The notes under the pieces were generated by a model. It had not been told where the DNA came from. It made no database searches and worked only from the letters and a program-made list of their open reading frames with translations. Position numbers and translations under genes: made by a program. 64,000 nucleotides of DNA from Micropterix aruncella (Eukaryota; Arthropoda; Insecta; Lepidoptera; Micropterigidae): contig OX155967.1 in NCBI GenBank assembly GCA_944548615.1, positions 590,201 to 654,200 on the forward strand, in the 5' to 3' direction. Shown in pieces: positions 18,660 through 28,639 of the stretch; the first letter of the stretch is position 1, and each line of letters starts with the position of its first letter.

Positions 18660-19387
18660 TTCGAAAAATGGCATGGTGCGGGCGAGATTGGAACAGAGAG
18701 TAAAGCACCCTATGAAAAAGATTTTTTGGGATTGCTTGTACTAGATCACTCGATCACTGGGATGATGAATTCGGACCAATACAAATATATTGACATCTTA
18801 TCAAACCATATGATACGGGAGATCGACAAGGTCTATCCTTCCAACGAGGGAATTTTTCAACAAGATTTCGCCCCATGCCATTCTTCGAAAAGAGTGAAAC
18901 AGTTTTTCACACAGAACCAAATTACTGTACTTGACCAAATTACTGTAATGGCCCAGAAACTCCCCCGATCTCAACCCCATCTAAAACCTCTGGGCCATTT
19001 GCAAAAAACGGCTCTCCAAGATGTTTGTACAACGAAAACCAAGATTATAAATAGGACAGAAACGAATTTACCGCGTGAAATTTGTAGCACCCGACGTTTC
19101 GGTGACGTTGCAGCCGCCGTTGTCCAGGGTAGACTCACAACGGCGGCTGCAATGTCACCGAAACGTCGGGTGCTACAAATTTCAAGCGGTAAATTCGTTT
19201 CTGTCTTATTTAAAATGTCAAACCACTGCGATAGTCTTCTATTTTATAGAAAACCAAGATGATCAGTGCAGTTATTCAAGTCTGGTTTCACGATGATTTG
19301 AAAGGAAGCTGTCAAAACCTGGTAAATTCCACGCGTACAGGAGTGAAAGGTGTTATTAACGCAAAAGGAGGACACATTCTATATTAA
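18660..19387 (+). pseudogene. Tc1-like transposase remnant, interrupted
   Basis: Part 1 contains GLLVLDHSITGMMNSDQYKY and GIFQQDFAPCHSSKRVKQFF. This is the Tc1 pattern with the second catalytic aspartate (QQD-APCH). A small duplication of AATTACTGTA and frame shifts follow, with degraded PRNSPDLNPI and NLWAICKKRL segments. Part 2 (19249-19387) resumes with KTKMISAVIQVWFHDDL and VKGVINAKGGHILY, the usual Tc1 C terminus, then a stop. A foldback element separates the parts. The N-terminal DNA-binding domain is missing. Confidence 0.88.
19046..19248. mobile_element. 203-bp foldback element
   Basis: It is inserted in the Tc1 pseudogene and flanked by a 12-bp direct repeat GAAAACCAAGAT (19034-19045 and 19249-19260). 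It contains two long inverted arms of about 68 bp around a 15-bp loop. Each arm carries the motif GACGTTTCGGTGAC or its complement. The variable-length, 12-bp duplication fits target-primed insertion better than a cut-and-paste transposase. Similar GACGTTTCGG-bearing termini occur in Penelope-like elements, but I cannot confirm membership. Confidence 0.85.
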
Positions 19388-19544
19388 AACTAACAATATG
19401 TAACTACCAGAACTGTTTTTGTATGTTCATGTCCAATAAAGCACTTTCCGAAGAAAAATACTCTTTGTTCCAATTAATTCGCACGGTACAATAGCTACGA
19501 GGAGTCACTAACTTAATGTTTCGCTATTTTTTATCGTCCATATA
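19388..19544. other. flank of Tc1 relic
   Basis: No gene. The stretch ACTCTTTGTTCCAATTAATT near 19460 resembles the outer end of a Tc1-like inverted terminus, but no partner terminus was found upstream. Confidence 0.3.
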
Positions 19545-20176
19545 TTTATTTTATTTTTTATTTATTTTAAACAACATGATTTACAGACGAATGGCTATGA
19601 TATTCGGTATACAGTACAATAAAACGTGCAGGAAAAACAAGTTCAACCCATAGCCGTTGGCTCATCGCATACCTAACTGAGCAAGAACGCCCGTATCTAG
19701 GGATGCTGATATTTGACTTAGCATATTGCGAGCTGACATGTATGACGTTCGGTTATATAATTATTATTAGTATAAAGTTCAAAACAATCATGCTTGCATA
19801 ATACAAATACACAAGCACAAGAGAACCCAACACCAATATAATATAGTAATACATAAATACAATAAATACATATTTAAAATAAATATACATACTATTATAC
19901 ACAAAATGTTCACAAATAAATTAAATAGAAATACATCTAGTCTTAAACCTCACATATACGTCTATTATATTTATAAATAAAAGAAACTCTAAGTGTTTGC
20001 TTTTTATTTATTAATTTTACCTAATCAATATGTAATGTAGCAATGAAAATAGATTTTGATAGTCACTATTAAATAAATAAAACATCTTCATGGTTTTTCC
20101 TCCTTTTAGGGGGTCACTCTTTGCTTTTGAGTTATCTTCTCTCAGCAGTATTCGTAGCCGGGTGATTTTTTTGGGC

Positions 20177-21185
20177 TCATGCAAGTGAGGGTCGTTTCGA
20201 GCTCGTCTTCTTCAGGTCCGCGTATAGTTGGGCTATCTCTGGAGTCCACCATGTGTGACGCCGTATTTTCGCAGGCTTGATGACAGGCAAAAGTTCGTCG
20301 CAGGTCGTGCAGATTGTGTCGGTGTATGATTTTAGGCAGATGTCTATATCGGTTCGTGCCATATTCTGGAGTAAATCCGCCGTGAAGCCATTAAGTCGTG
20401 TCTCAAGTGTCCTCGTTAATTTTGCGGTGTCCAGCGAGCCGGTATGGTATTTCCTGGATTTACGTGTGGTGAGTATGTGTGGAGTTAGGCGGGTTTCGAA
20501 GGTGATCGCTTCGTGGTCTGATGTGAGGCACAGATCCGGGCGGACCTCCCAGTTGGTTATTTTGTCGGAGAGTGATGACGATGAGATAGTGATGTCGATT
20601 ATGCTTTCCGAGACTTTGCCCCATCTGAGTGCTCTAAATGTCGGAGTAGTCCCACTGTTGGCTACCACCAGTTGGCTCGTCTCTAGGAAGTCTGCAAGTT
20701 CGCGTCCTCGCTGACAATTGTTTTTTCCGCCCCATAGAGCATGTTTTGAGTTGAAGTCGCCTCCTATTATAACCCTTTTAGAGTGGGAGCGCAGGATTTT
20801 TTCAAGCTTGGTAAGCGTTACTTCAATTGGTTCCGAGGGGGGGCAGTAGGCCGAAACTATGCTTAGTTGTTTTTGATTTTGGAGTGTCAGTAATGTATGG
20901 ACTATTGTGCAGCTTGAGGTGGTTTCGTCGAGTATTATGTTAGCGTTTAACCCGCATATTACGAGTGCTGCTTTATTGGGGTTTTCTCTGTTCCCGTCAG
21001 CGCTCTGAAGAATTTTCACTTGGGTTGTACTTGTGACCTGGCCTGTGGCACCTGTGTATGGTTCCTGGATCATGATAATATTGAAGGCATTGTTTAGTGA
21101 ATTCCTGATAATTTCTTCTGTTGCCGCTTTTGACCGCTGTCCGTTACACTGGAGAAATTTTAGCTCACTTTGAATGCCGTTGTTG
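20177..21185 (-). pseudogene. ORF2 AP-endonuclease domain (truncated)
   Basis: The frame opens just after the ORF1 stop with ELKFLQCNGQRSKAATEEII and runs into MIQEPYTG. Endonuclease motifs are IIMIQEPY (catalytic E), IIGGDFNSKHALWG (D-N) and LTSDHEAITFE (SDH). This domain nicks the target DNA to prime reverse transcription. The frame stops at 20177, while coding-like sequence in another frame continues to about 20095. No reverse-transcriptase motif follows, so the gene is a 3'-deleted remnant. No ATG precedes the first motif; the element may reinitiate from the overlapping ORF1 end. Confidence 0.85.
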
Positions 21186-21188
21186 CCC

Positions 21189-22547
21189 TTAGCAGTTGTA
21201 ATTTACCCGCTCTTTAGCTCTGGCTTCCATTTTGCTGCGCACAGGGCATGCGTCGTAAAGAGCATTGTGGGCGTTTTGCCCATCGGTGCAGTTGCCGCAT
21301 TTGGGTGGAGACACTCTGTTAGGGCAGTCGCGATATAGATGCTCGCAAGCACAATGAGAGCACTTTAGCTTCGCGTCGCAGAACTTTTTCGTGTGCCCGA
21401 AACCCAGGCAGTTGAAGCACTGTATCAGAGGTGACTCCTCGATCACAGCGATTCTCTGGTAACCTACGTTGACTTTGCCCGCATTAGTCAGCACATTCCA
21501 TGCCGCTGGAGTAGTCTCGTAGACAGCCGTACACTGCAGTGAGTTGCGGTGCCTCCTTCTGTAGCACTCTCTAATGAGCCCCTCCGCGACGTTCCCTAGT
21601 TTGGTGTTTTGGGAGCTGAGGGACTGCCTCAGGTCTTCTTCGGTGGACCCCTTAATGAGCCCGATGAAAGCAACCATGGGGTTTCTTACTTGCCCGTCTT
21701 TGACGCAGATAGCTTCTCCGCTTGCAGCTAGCGCGGTCTTAAATTTTTCCCTATCTTTCTCGCTCTGCAGCCCGACTACCACCTTTTGGTTGGCCCCTTT
21801 CCTGAACGCAGACATCCCTATACCTAGTGAGCGAACGTTCACCGACCTCTTTATCAGACTCTCCGCTTCTTCGCTTGTCTTGAGAGGGTCGTTGCTGCCC
21901 ACAATAATAGCGTGGCGCTCCTCTTCTCTTTTGGAGTTTGAAGCTGCTGAGGAAGCTGTATGAGAGGCAGCTGCCGAGGCGTAGGTCTTTCTATTCGTCT
22001 CAACTGCATCGGAGATCTCAGCCAATTTGGTTAGGAGAATGGCGTTATCCTTTGCTTGGGCTTCCAGTCCCCGCTTGTGCTCGTTCGTTAGATGGTTGAG
22101 AGAGCGGGACATATTCTCTATATTGGCCATTTGCGCGGTAAGTTTGTCTATCCCGAACGTCTGCCTCAGTGCTGACAGGTCTGGCGTTGGCGCTCCGAGT
22201 TTGGGTGCAGATATAGGGGTGGCTCCCTTAGCTAGAGCAGCTAGGTCTTTAAGGCACTCCAGAACGGTGCTTTTGATTTCTTTTTTCAGGTTGCCCGCTG
22301 ATTCGAGTGCTGCTTTGGCCGTTCGCAAGATCTCGTCTACTACTGTAGATGGTCTTAGCTTCGAAGGTGGAGCTGTTGGTGACTGGTCTCTGGACGAGGG
22401 GGCCGAAAAAGAACCAGATGGCCGGGGTAGACGGATTTTGGAGCCTTCGTTGGGCATAGTGCAGCTTTCCGTGATGCGAACGGGTGACTTGGTGCGTGTG
22501 TATGTCCAAAACTTGAAGTAGGGTAGAAGTTGAGTTTTTCTTAGCAA
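21189..22547 (-). CDS. ORF1 gag-like zinc-knuckle protein
   Basis: 452 codons are open. I prefer the internal ATG at 22457 (MPNEGSKIRLPRPSG), since the preceding 30 residues look like leader. A serine/proline-rich N terminus leads to a helical region and a central RNA-binding-like domain (HAIIVGSNDPLKTSEEAESL; AFIGLIKGSTEEDLRQSL). The C terminus has three CCHC-type knuckles: CFNCLGFGHTKKFC, CSHCACEHLYRDC and a CGNC-H-C. This is the nucleic-acid-binding ORF1 of R1/I-group elements, which packages element RNA. The frame is intact although ORF2 is not. Confidence 0.88.
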   Translation of the reverse strand: MLRKTQLLPYFKFWTYTRTKSPVRITESCTMPNEGSKIRLPRPSGSFSAPSSRDQSPTAPPSKLRPSTVVDEILRTAKAALESAGNLKKEIKSTVLECLKDLAALAKGATPISAPKLGAPTPDLSALRQTFGIDKLTAQMANIENMSRSLNHLTNEHKRGLEAQAKDNAILLTKLAEISDAVETNRKTYASAAASHTASSAASNSKREEERHAIIVGSNDPLKTSEEAESLIKRSVNVRSLGIGMSAFRKGANQKVVVGLQSEKDREKFKTALAASGEAICVKDGQVRNPMVAFIGLIKGSTEEDLRQSLSSQNTKLGNVAEGLIRECYRRRHRNSLQCTAVYETTPAAWNVLTNAGKVNVGYQRIAVIEESPLIQCFNCLGFGHTKKFCDAKLKCSHCACEHLYRDCPNRVSPPKCGNCTDGQNAHNALYDACPVRSKMEARAKERVNYNC

Positions 22548-22837
22548 CAGTCGATAGAGGACGCTGAGGCGATTTCAATGATACCCTGGTTGTGGCTATA
22601 CGCCGTCTGAGAGCCGCGGTAGATGCAAAAAACCAAAAAGAGGGTAGTTTTTAAAAAGTTTTTTGATGCCAAAGTATTCCTTGCTTTAAGTGAAGGCGGA
22701 TGGCAGAGGGGAGGTGAAATTTTGTTAGTTTCGCTCTAGCTCTTCTCCTTTAGGAGATACGAGGGTAGTTTTGATCTGATGACGTCAGATCAAAACCCAA
22801 GTCGTCTCAACGGATCCCCCGTCTCAACTATCCCCCG

Positions 22838-22873
22838 GAACCTACATTTCCACTGCCATGAAATGTAGGTTCT
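22838..22873. repeat. hairpin, 13-bp perfect stem
   Basis: GAACCTACATTTC, a loop of about ten bases, then GAAATGTAGGTTC. It lies just upstream of a B-box-like motif. Function unknown. Confidence 0.8.
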
Positions 22874-23026
22874 AGCATTTTCCTCGTTGTTTCCGGTTCG
22901 ATTCCTGAAGGACCAACCGCTGTAATTTTCCTTGTCCTGGGATGATCCCCAATCTCTAGGATTACCTGACAGTTTGTATACGTCGCACTGGCTTTTTCCG
23001 TTTTACCTAGTTGGGACATATTGTTT

Positions 23027-23101
23027 GCTGCAATATTGTTTGCTGCAATATTGTTTGCTGCAATATTGTTTGCTACAATATTGTTTTGCTGCAATGTTAT
23101 T
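23027..23101. repeat. 15-bp minisatellite
   Basis: About five tandem units of GTTTGCTGCAATATT, the last two slightly diverged. Confidence 0.95.
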
Positions 23102-23649
23102 GAAAAAGGCTACAATAAGCAGTGCCTTCAGGATATAAAATACAGGAAACGGATACGGAAATTACCGAAGATGAATAGTTACAAGAAACATGAAACAATT
23201 ATCAAGACAAAACATCTAAATTATACTAAATATTATGGACGGAGATAGATAGGCACAATTATAAGAAATATTTACCGCCCTCACGATCCTAGACCTTCTC
23301 ACTTTCCTTTGTCGGCTATAAGTTGCCAGTATACACTAGTCATGCTGATTTCCCTCCCGTCTTGCTGCAGCATTGGCTATGGTGGTTCACATTGCGCGAA
23401 GGCGTTATTTTATTTTAGTTCCGTTACTGAGTCTGGCAGTCGTTAAAAACTGCCCTTGGTCCGTAGAAAAACATTTCTTATCTCGACTTTAGATTATGCT
23501 AGTTAGCCGATTAAGATTAGTCGCTCTTGGCATTTTCAACTGTGCATTGAAAATGGTACATGGGACACTCAACAAGTTTTAAGAAAAAAATGTTTTTTCA
23601 ATTATGTATTGAAAAATGACGTACTCCGTTTTGTTTTTTTAATTGCTGT

Positions 23650-24065
23650 ATTCCTTCTCCTATAGAGCGGGGGTAGTTGTTCACCTTACTGCGACTGCTC
23701 TTGAAACGACCAATCGGCTACCCGATCTCGGGTGAACAGCAGGGCAAAGGACGCCGTGGTCCGCGATAGATTCGGTAGACACCGTATCACCGCTTCGTAA
23801 GGGAGAGGACCGCGCAAGCGACCTCGAACCAGTAACCAGTCGGAAGACTGGAGTAATCTGGTTAAAACTGGAGCGAGTGTCGGCCCGCTGGGTGACTTAC
23901 CTGGCTATCTTGCGGTAAGGCGTTGGCTTCTTACGGGCATGTGGCGGAACTTGACGGTGGACTGTTTTTATCCTAAGTCTTCTGCGTTCATCTCACGGAA
24001 TACAGAACGAACAATATCGTTGAAACTTCCTGAGGTGACGGGTTCGCCCGTTGTCGTCGACAGCT
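23650..24065 (+). repeat. old copy of the 0.7-kb GC-rich repeat family
   Basis: It matches, in reverse orientation, the start of the young copies at 28640-29323 and 35160-35863 over about 400 bp. Shared landmarks are CTCTATAGGAGA/GTAGTTGTTCACC-like, TCCGCGATAGATTCGGT, GGGAGAGGACCGCGCAAG and the end GGTTCGCCCGTTGTCGTCGAC. Numerous substitutions show it is older. By my orientation inference (constant end is 3'), this copy lies on the plus strand. Confidence 0.85.
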
Positions 24066-24649
24066 CTAAATACTTAGGAAACGTACTTTTTCAGACTCCG
24101 CCGTCTATTCACCGGAGTGCAAAGTCGTTTGGCAAACGCCGCACGATGCGCAATTCGCCCAGTATCGCCCGAGATGTTCCCTCAGATTGGAGCAAGCGAT
24201 CCCACCCGTCCACGTCTGGGCTTATAGTCGTGGCAGGGTTCACAGGATCGTATCCAGATTAGCCCCTCTCTATCGGATGGGAGTACAACCGCGAGGAGCC
24301 GACCCAAGTTAACAAGCAGGTCATCAGGCCCGAGCTGCACAGAGCGGATAGACACCGTTAGGACTATCATGTCGGTCAGAAAAGTCTTCGAGGACGGTTT
24401 TCGTAAAGTGCTCTGTGGCTTTTCTGGACAATCCGTATGCACAACTATCTTGTAAGAAATAGCGACCAAACCCATCTGCATATTGTAAAGTTACATTTAT
24501 CCAAATTGGACTGTGTTTTATGAGCTGAGCATGTCCAGCAGTAAAATGATTCAATGTCTGTTTAAAATGGCGTTGCGTCGACGCCGCGGCCGTCCGCCAC
24601 ACCCTTCGCACAGTGTGTTCCCGTTCGAGGTACACAAAATTATATTAGG
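24066..24649. other. unresolved stretch with a short minus-strand frame
   Basis: A minus-strand frame at 24324-24635 includes INVTLQYADGFGRYFLQDSC and LSRKATEHFTKTVLEDFSDR. It looks protein-like in composition, but I cannot name a family. It may be the eroded 5' flank of the retrotransposon that follows, or an exon scrap. Confidence 0.3.
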
Positions 24650-26641
24650 CAAATAATATGGCTTCTGTAGGTTTTGATAGCTTTAATTTAAGTAAGAATC
24701 ATCAGGACGATATTTTACTGCCAACTTATCACTAAAGGTTATCAGTAAAGGTATATATAAACTGCCATTTGTTATTACTGTTTTATCTGCTTTTACTTTA
24801 AAATATGGTGAATATGACTTATTATTCGGATGAAATTCCAATGTTTGTTGTAAATAGGGCAATAGATTACATTAAAAACCCCTTAACGCAGGCTATAAAT
24901 GCCTCTATAGAAAGTGCTGTTTTTCCCGAAGAGTTAAAATTATCAAAAGTGATTCCACTCTATAAAGCAGGCGCAAGAACTGAAACTGGAAATTTTAGAC
25001 CAATTGCAATTTTGTCTTCTTTCTCAAAAATCATAGAGACTATAATTAAAAATAGATTAATTGCGTTTTTTGATGCAAACAATATTCTTAGTGAAAGACA
25101 ATTTGGATATAGACGAAACAAGTCCACTACTAAAGCTATCGAGGATTTCATATCTTATATAAATGACAAACTAATGGACAAGTACTACACCTTAGGTATT
25201 TTTTGCGATTTGAGTAAGGCATTTGATTGCGTTAGGCATGATATTTTACTAAACAAACTAAATCATTATGGAGTCAGGGGAGACTGCTTAAAATGGTTTG
25301 ATTCATATTTAACAAATAGGACGCAAATCGTGGACATTACACACTGTCAAAATCAAAACATTACAAAACACTGTTCGATCCCTTTAACTAATAAACTTGG
25401 AGTCCCGCAGGGTTCCATTTTGGGCCCTATTCTATTTTTAGTATATGTAAATGATTTACCAATGTATTTCAACGATATAAATGTAACGATGTTTGCTGAC
25501 GACACTAGTTTAATTGTCGCCGGTAAAGATATGGAAGAATTATTGATTAACGTTAAAATTAATCTATTCAAACTAAATAGTTGGTTTGAGAGCAACAACC
25601 TCACACTAAATGCGTCTAAAAGTAACTTCATACATTTTACAAATCATCGAAATCGGAATAAAGGTTCGCCAATAATACTTTCAATAAATAACACTGCCAT
25701 TCCTCAAACTTATTATACTAGATTTTTAGGCGTTCATGTCGACGAACTTTTAAAATGGAACTTTCACTGTGAAAACCTCGAAAGTAGGTTAAGTCGGGCA
25801 TGTTATGCTTTAAGTATTGTAAGAAGGTCGTTGGATGAATTGCAAACAAGAAATGTTTATTTCAGCTATATTGAAGCTATCCTAAGTTATGCCATTACGA
25901 TCTGGGGAAATTGTTATGCTTGTCATAGGGAACCAATATTTATACTCCAAAAGAGAGCAGTGCGAATAATTGCAAAGGTGAAAAGGGAAGAGTCGTGTCG
26001 ACCCATTTTTAAAAGGCTAAGAATCCTCACCTTAACCTCACTATATCTCTTTAAGTTACTGACTGAGTTTTTTAAGAATAAAGAAACACATTATAAAAAG
26101 TTTTCAGATACACATACTAAAAATACGAGAAATAAATTAAACATTTTTATACCATGTATTAAACTAAACACAGCAAGGCAAGACACAAAATACTCCGGGC
26201 CATATTACTTTAACAGGCTACCGGAAAGGTTAAAAACTATTCAAGTGGAAAGCTTATTCAAAACGTTACTTAAAGAATTCTTATTAGACAAAGCTTTTTA
26301 CTCGATCGATGAGTTTGTTAATTTTAAATAATTTTTCAAATTTTTTGGCCATTTTTTTGACAATTTTAAGTAGCATTTTTTAATTATTCTGACTTTTTCT
26401 GATTTTAATTTCTTGATTATTTTTATCGATTATTTTAATTTGTGGTTTTAGTAAATAAATCTTAAAAATGATTTGGATGCCCTAAAAGCAATAATGAAGT
26501 AACTGTATGTACGTGGTGATAAATTTAAATATTGTAAAAACGGACTAATACACTGTAATTTAAATGTACCTAAATATTAAGTTTCTACAATCTGTTAAGA
26601 TTTTTTTTGGAAATAAATTGAAATTGAAAAAAAAAAAAAAA
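24650..26641 (+). mobile_element. 5'-truncated Jockey-superfamily retrotransposon with poly(A)
   Basis: It contains a single reverse-transcriptase frame, about 290 bp of AT-rich 3' UTR and a 16-17 nt A tail at about 26626-26641. No endonuclease is present, so it was 5'-truncated on insertion. The exact left boundary is not visible. Confidence 0.85.
24805..26331 (+). CDS. reverse transcriptase (Jockey/CR1/L2-like), 5'-truncated
   Basis: 508 codons are open and undamaged. Motifs in order: FRPIAILSSFSKIIETIIKN (fingers), FGYRRNKSTTKAIEDF, FCDLSKAFDCVRHD (motif A aspartate), LGVPQGSILGPILFLVYVND (motif B), MFADDTSLIV (catalytic DD), then thumb segment YFSYIEAILSYAITIWG and a C-terminal tail. The palm is complete, so the protein part that survives could fold, but without the endonuclease domain the copy is not autonomous. 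The ATG used is incidental. AT-rich codon use matches the surroundings, unlike the GC-rich Jockey element at 48290. Confidence 0.9.
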   Translation: MVNMTYYSDEIPMFVVNRAIDYIKNPLTQAINASIESAVFPEELKLSKVIPLYKAGARTETGNFRPIAILSSFSKIIETIIKNRLIAFFDANNILSERQFGYRRNKSTTKAIEDFISYINDKLMDKYYTLGIFCDLSKAFDCVRHDILLNKLNHYGVRGDCLKWFDSYLTNRTQIVDITHCQNQNITKHCSIPLTNKLGVPQGSILGPILFLVYVNDLPMYFNDINVTMFADDTSLIVAGKDMEELLINVKINLFKLNSWFESNNLTLNASKSNFIHFTNHRNRNKGSPIILSINNTAIPQTYYTRFLGVHVDELLKWNFHCENLESRLSRACYALSIVRRSLDELQTRNVYFSYIEAILSYAITIWGNCYACHREPIFILQKRAVRIIAKVKREESCRPIFKRLRILTLTSLYLFKLLTEFFKNKETHYKKFSDTHTKNTRNKLNIFIPCIKLNTARQDTKYSGPYYFNRLPERLKTIQVESLFKTLLKEFLLDKAFYSIDEFVNFK

Positions 26642-26669
26642 AATTATTAAAATCCTTTGTTTGTTGGCG

Positions 26670-26704
26670 TATAACATTATATTGATAATCAATATAATGT
26701 TATA
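26670..26704. repeat. AT-rich perfect palindrome, 17-bp arms
   Basis: TATAACATTATATTGAT, one A, then its exact complement. A partial second copy (TATTGATAGTCAATATAATG) follows within 30 bp. Confidence 0.9.
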
Positions 26705-26900
26705 TGACCTTATTGATAGTCAATATAATGTTTATATTAACATCAATAATCAGAGCAAGCCGTTGATTGATAAACCGATCTCCTGGCTTTGTCAAATCGC
26801 CGTGAAGTTATGGATTATTATGGCAATGTTGAAGCATGTCGGTGTAGCTAGTCGGGAGGTTCACAAACCTTAGTTTTTCTCTTACTAAAGATTCTTGAAT

Positions 26901-27629
26901 ACTGCATCTAGGGTTGCCAGGTGAGTCCCGAAAAAATACCGGACAATCTCAAACGGGGGGGGGGGGGGGGGGTATGCTAGGTCGCAAAAAAATATGGGTT
27001 TTTTATACTAATATTTTTTATTTATTAATCAACATCACATACATCGACTAAATTAGTAACAAAATATAATGCAGTCATAAAATTGTGGTCGCCAAGACTA
27101 TGCTAACTTTGCCAAAGTCTTTATTAAACAATGGTATGAATATTATAATCTACTACTTACTTAACAAAATAAAGGTAGGAACTTCAGAAAACAATAAAAC
27201 CACCTAAAACTAGATAGGTATGTTTAACAAAAATAATAGGAACATCCAATGAACAAATAATAAAGTTGAATGAACGTCGCGTAATCTAATTATCGACTAG
27301 GTAAACAAAACTCGAAAAATCAAAACAAAACACACCGGCCGCGCGCGGGTAGGGGAGTGGACGCAGGCAGCGAGTACGAGTGAACGAGACGGGTACAGTG
27401 GTGAAGTGAGAGCCCGCAGACGCAGATACAGACAGCGAGGCGAGGAGCGCGCGCGAGTTTTGCGTTTGAGGGATTTCATATGGCTACTTTCGTAGGCGCT
27501 TGTGACCAGTAGTACCGACTTTCCTCAAAATACCGGACATTGTTCTGTCCGGTATGACCATTTATTTTTTACCGGACAGGCCTCGAAAATACCGGACTGT
27601 ACGCTTAAATACCGGACATCTGGCAACCC
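26901..27629. repeat. 8-bp target-site duplication ACTGCATC
   Basis: ACTGCATC occurs at 26901-26908 and 27622-27629, immediately outside TAGGGTTGCCAG and CTGGCAACCCTA. Confidence 0.97.
26909..27621. mobile_element. non-autonomous hAT element, 713 bp
   Basis: It has inverted termini TAGGGTTGCCAG/CTGGCAACCCTA and an 8-bp target duplication. At least five subterminal TACCGGAC/GTCCGGTA motifs are present, mostly clustered within the right 100 bp and one near the left end, as expected for hAT transposase-binding sites. A run of about 19 G lies at 26957-26973. There is no coding capacity. Confidence 0.93.
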
Positions 27630-28639
27630 TAACTGCATCTCGGAAAGACGCTCCGAAATGGTTAAATTCGTAGAAAAAGACTTTCGCATTCGGATAGTTA
27701 AACCTTTTTAAAATGCTTACGAAATGCCGTGAGTCTTACGCGTAAGACGTCGTTTTGCCCGTAAGCGGTTGTAGGACGTCAGCTAAGTATTTTGACGAAG
27801 GATATGTGGCGCTGTCGATTTGGTTTGCAATCAGTCTCAATGGGGCATTGTCCTTACGGTTTTTAGGTAAGCCATTGTAATTTCTGGGGCTGCAAATCGA
27901 CAGTAAATATAGGTCAATCGCTGAGGCCTGTAAATGATGTAATACCACCGGAAATCCCGTGTATTTATAAAATCTTATACAACCCTAATTGTCGTAGCGC
28001 TTCTCTTATTGAAATAGCATGTATATTAAGAAATACCATTAAAAAATATTCTTGTCTAGCTAGATTGCGAAAATACTACACTGTGCGTCGCGTCGTTTCG
28101 GACAGAAATACCTCATCGTTATAGCTAACCTGAAAAGACATTTTTTAAACGCCACTAATCGTTTAGAATTACTTCAGTTTAGTTGACCTTTATCTCGGAG
28201 CTAGCTGGTTTGTCCTACTTATACCGCACATTGCACTCTACCGGTTCCCATACACTACATTACATTACATTTACGTCGTGTCCAATTGACGGCCAAATAC
28301 CTCTCTTGGACTTGTCAAAATATTTGTGTTAGGTGGTAAGTCTCATTACTACTCTAATGTACATAACATGCCTAGTTTATCAATAATTTAGCTATTAGAA
28401 AAAATATTGAAATAGCATGTATACGTCCCAACATACGTCCTTTTTACAAGCTTTTATTGACCTTGCAATGTTTGTCAGTATGTTTGTGTATATGTTTGTT
28501 TATAGGATTGTTTATATTAGGTAAAATCTTGCAAACAGGATTAGCACCACTTCCTCTTATCCTGTGTAGTCGAAATTTTACATGCTGGTGCAGTTCAGAC
28601 GACAATGCATTTATATTGTAAGCATGACCTGATTCGACA
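27622..28639. other. mostly unassigned; contains a Penelope-like scrap
   Basis: Apart from the reverse-transcriptase scrap at 27736-27960 I see only AT-rich sequence and a short TACACTACATTACATTACATT run near 28250. Confidence 0.4.
27736..27960 (-). pseudogene. Penelope-like element reverse-transcriptase fragment
   Basis: The minus frame contains YNGLPKNRKDNAPLRLIANQ and IDSATYPSSKYLADVLQPL then TGKTTSYA. The arrangement GLPK...K...PLRxI...ID(S)xTYxxSKYLAxxLxPLxGK is the fingers region of Penelope-like reverse transcriptases, which differs from LINE enzymes. Upstream coding is shifted out of frame, and no GIY-YIG endonuclease is seen. Confidence 0.8.

Larger units (their letters stand above)
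19545..22640 (-). mobile_element. R1/I-like non-LTR retrotransposon, internally deleted
   Basis: In minus-strand order: a short 5' region, ORF1 with three CCHC knuckles, an ORF2 endonuclease, then an abrupt loss of reverse transcriptase. About 500 bp of AT-rich 3' UTR follows and ends in a TAAA/AATAAA-type tail near 19545-19580. So 5' and 3' ends appear present while most of ORF2 is missing. The clade is inferred from the knuckle spacing and endonuclease. Confidence 0.75.
22641..23649. other. no gene; hairpin and minisatellite
   Basis: It holds a 13-bp-stem hairpin (22838-22873), a B-box-like GGTTCGATTCC at 22898-22908 and a 15-bp minisatellite (separate entries). Nothing else is recognisable. 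The B-box could be a relic of a tRNA-derived SINE, but no A-box accompanies it. Confidence 0.5.

Noticed and set aside
19055..19206. A hammerhead ribozyme in the foldback element, suggested by the CCGAAACGTC motif.
   Set aside because: I found no CTGATGA core at the required position on either strand, so the claim is not supported by sequence.
18726..19262. A 178-codon protein gene.
   Set aside because: The frame combines a Tc1 transposase relic with translated foldback-element sequence; it is an artefact of the insertion.
22027..22521. 164-codon plus-strand frame.
   Set aside because: Antisense shadow of the R1/I-like ORF1.
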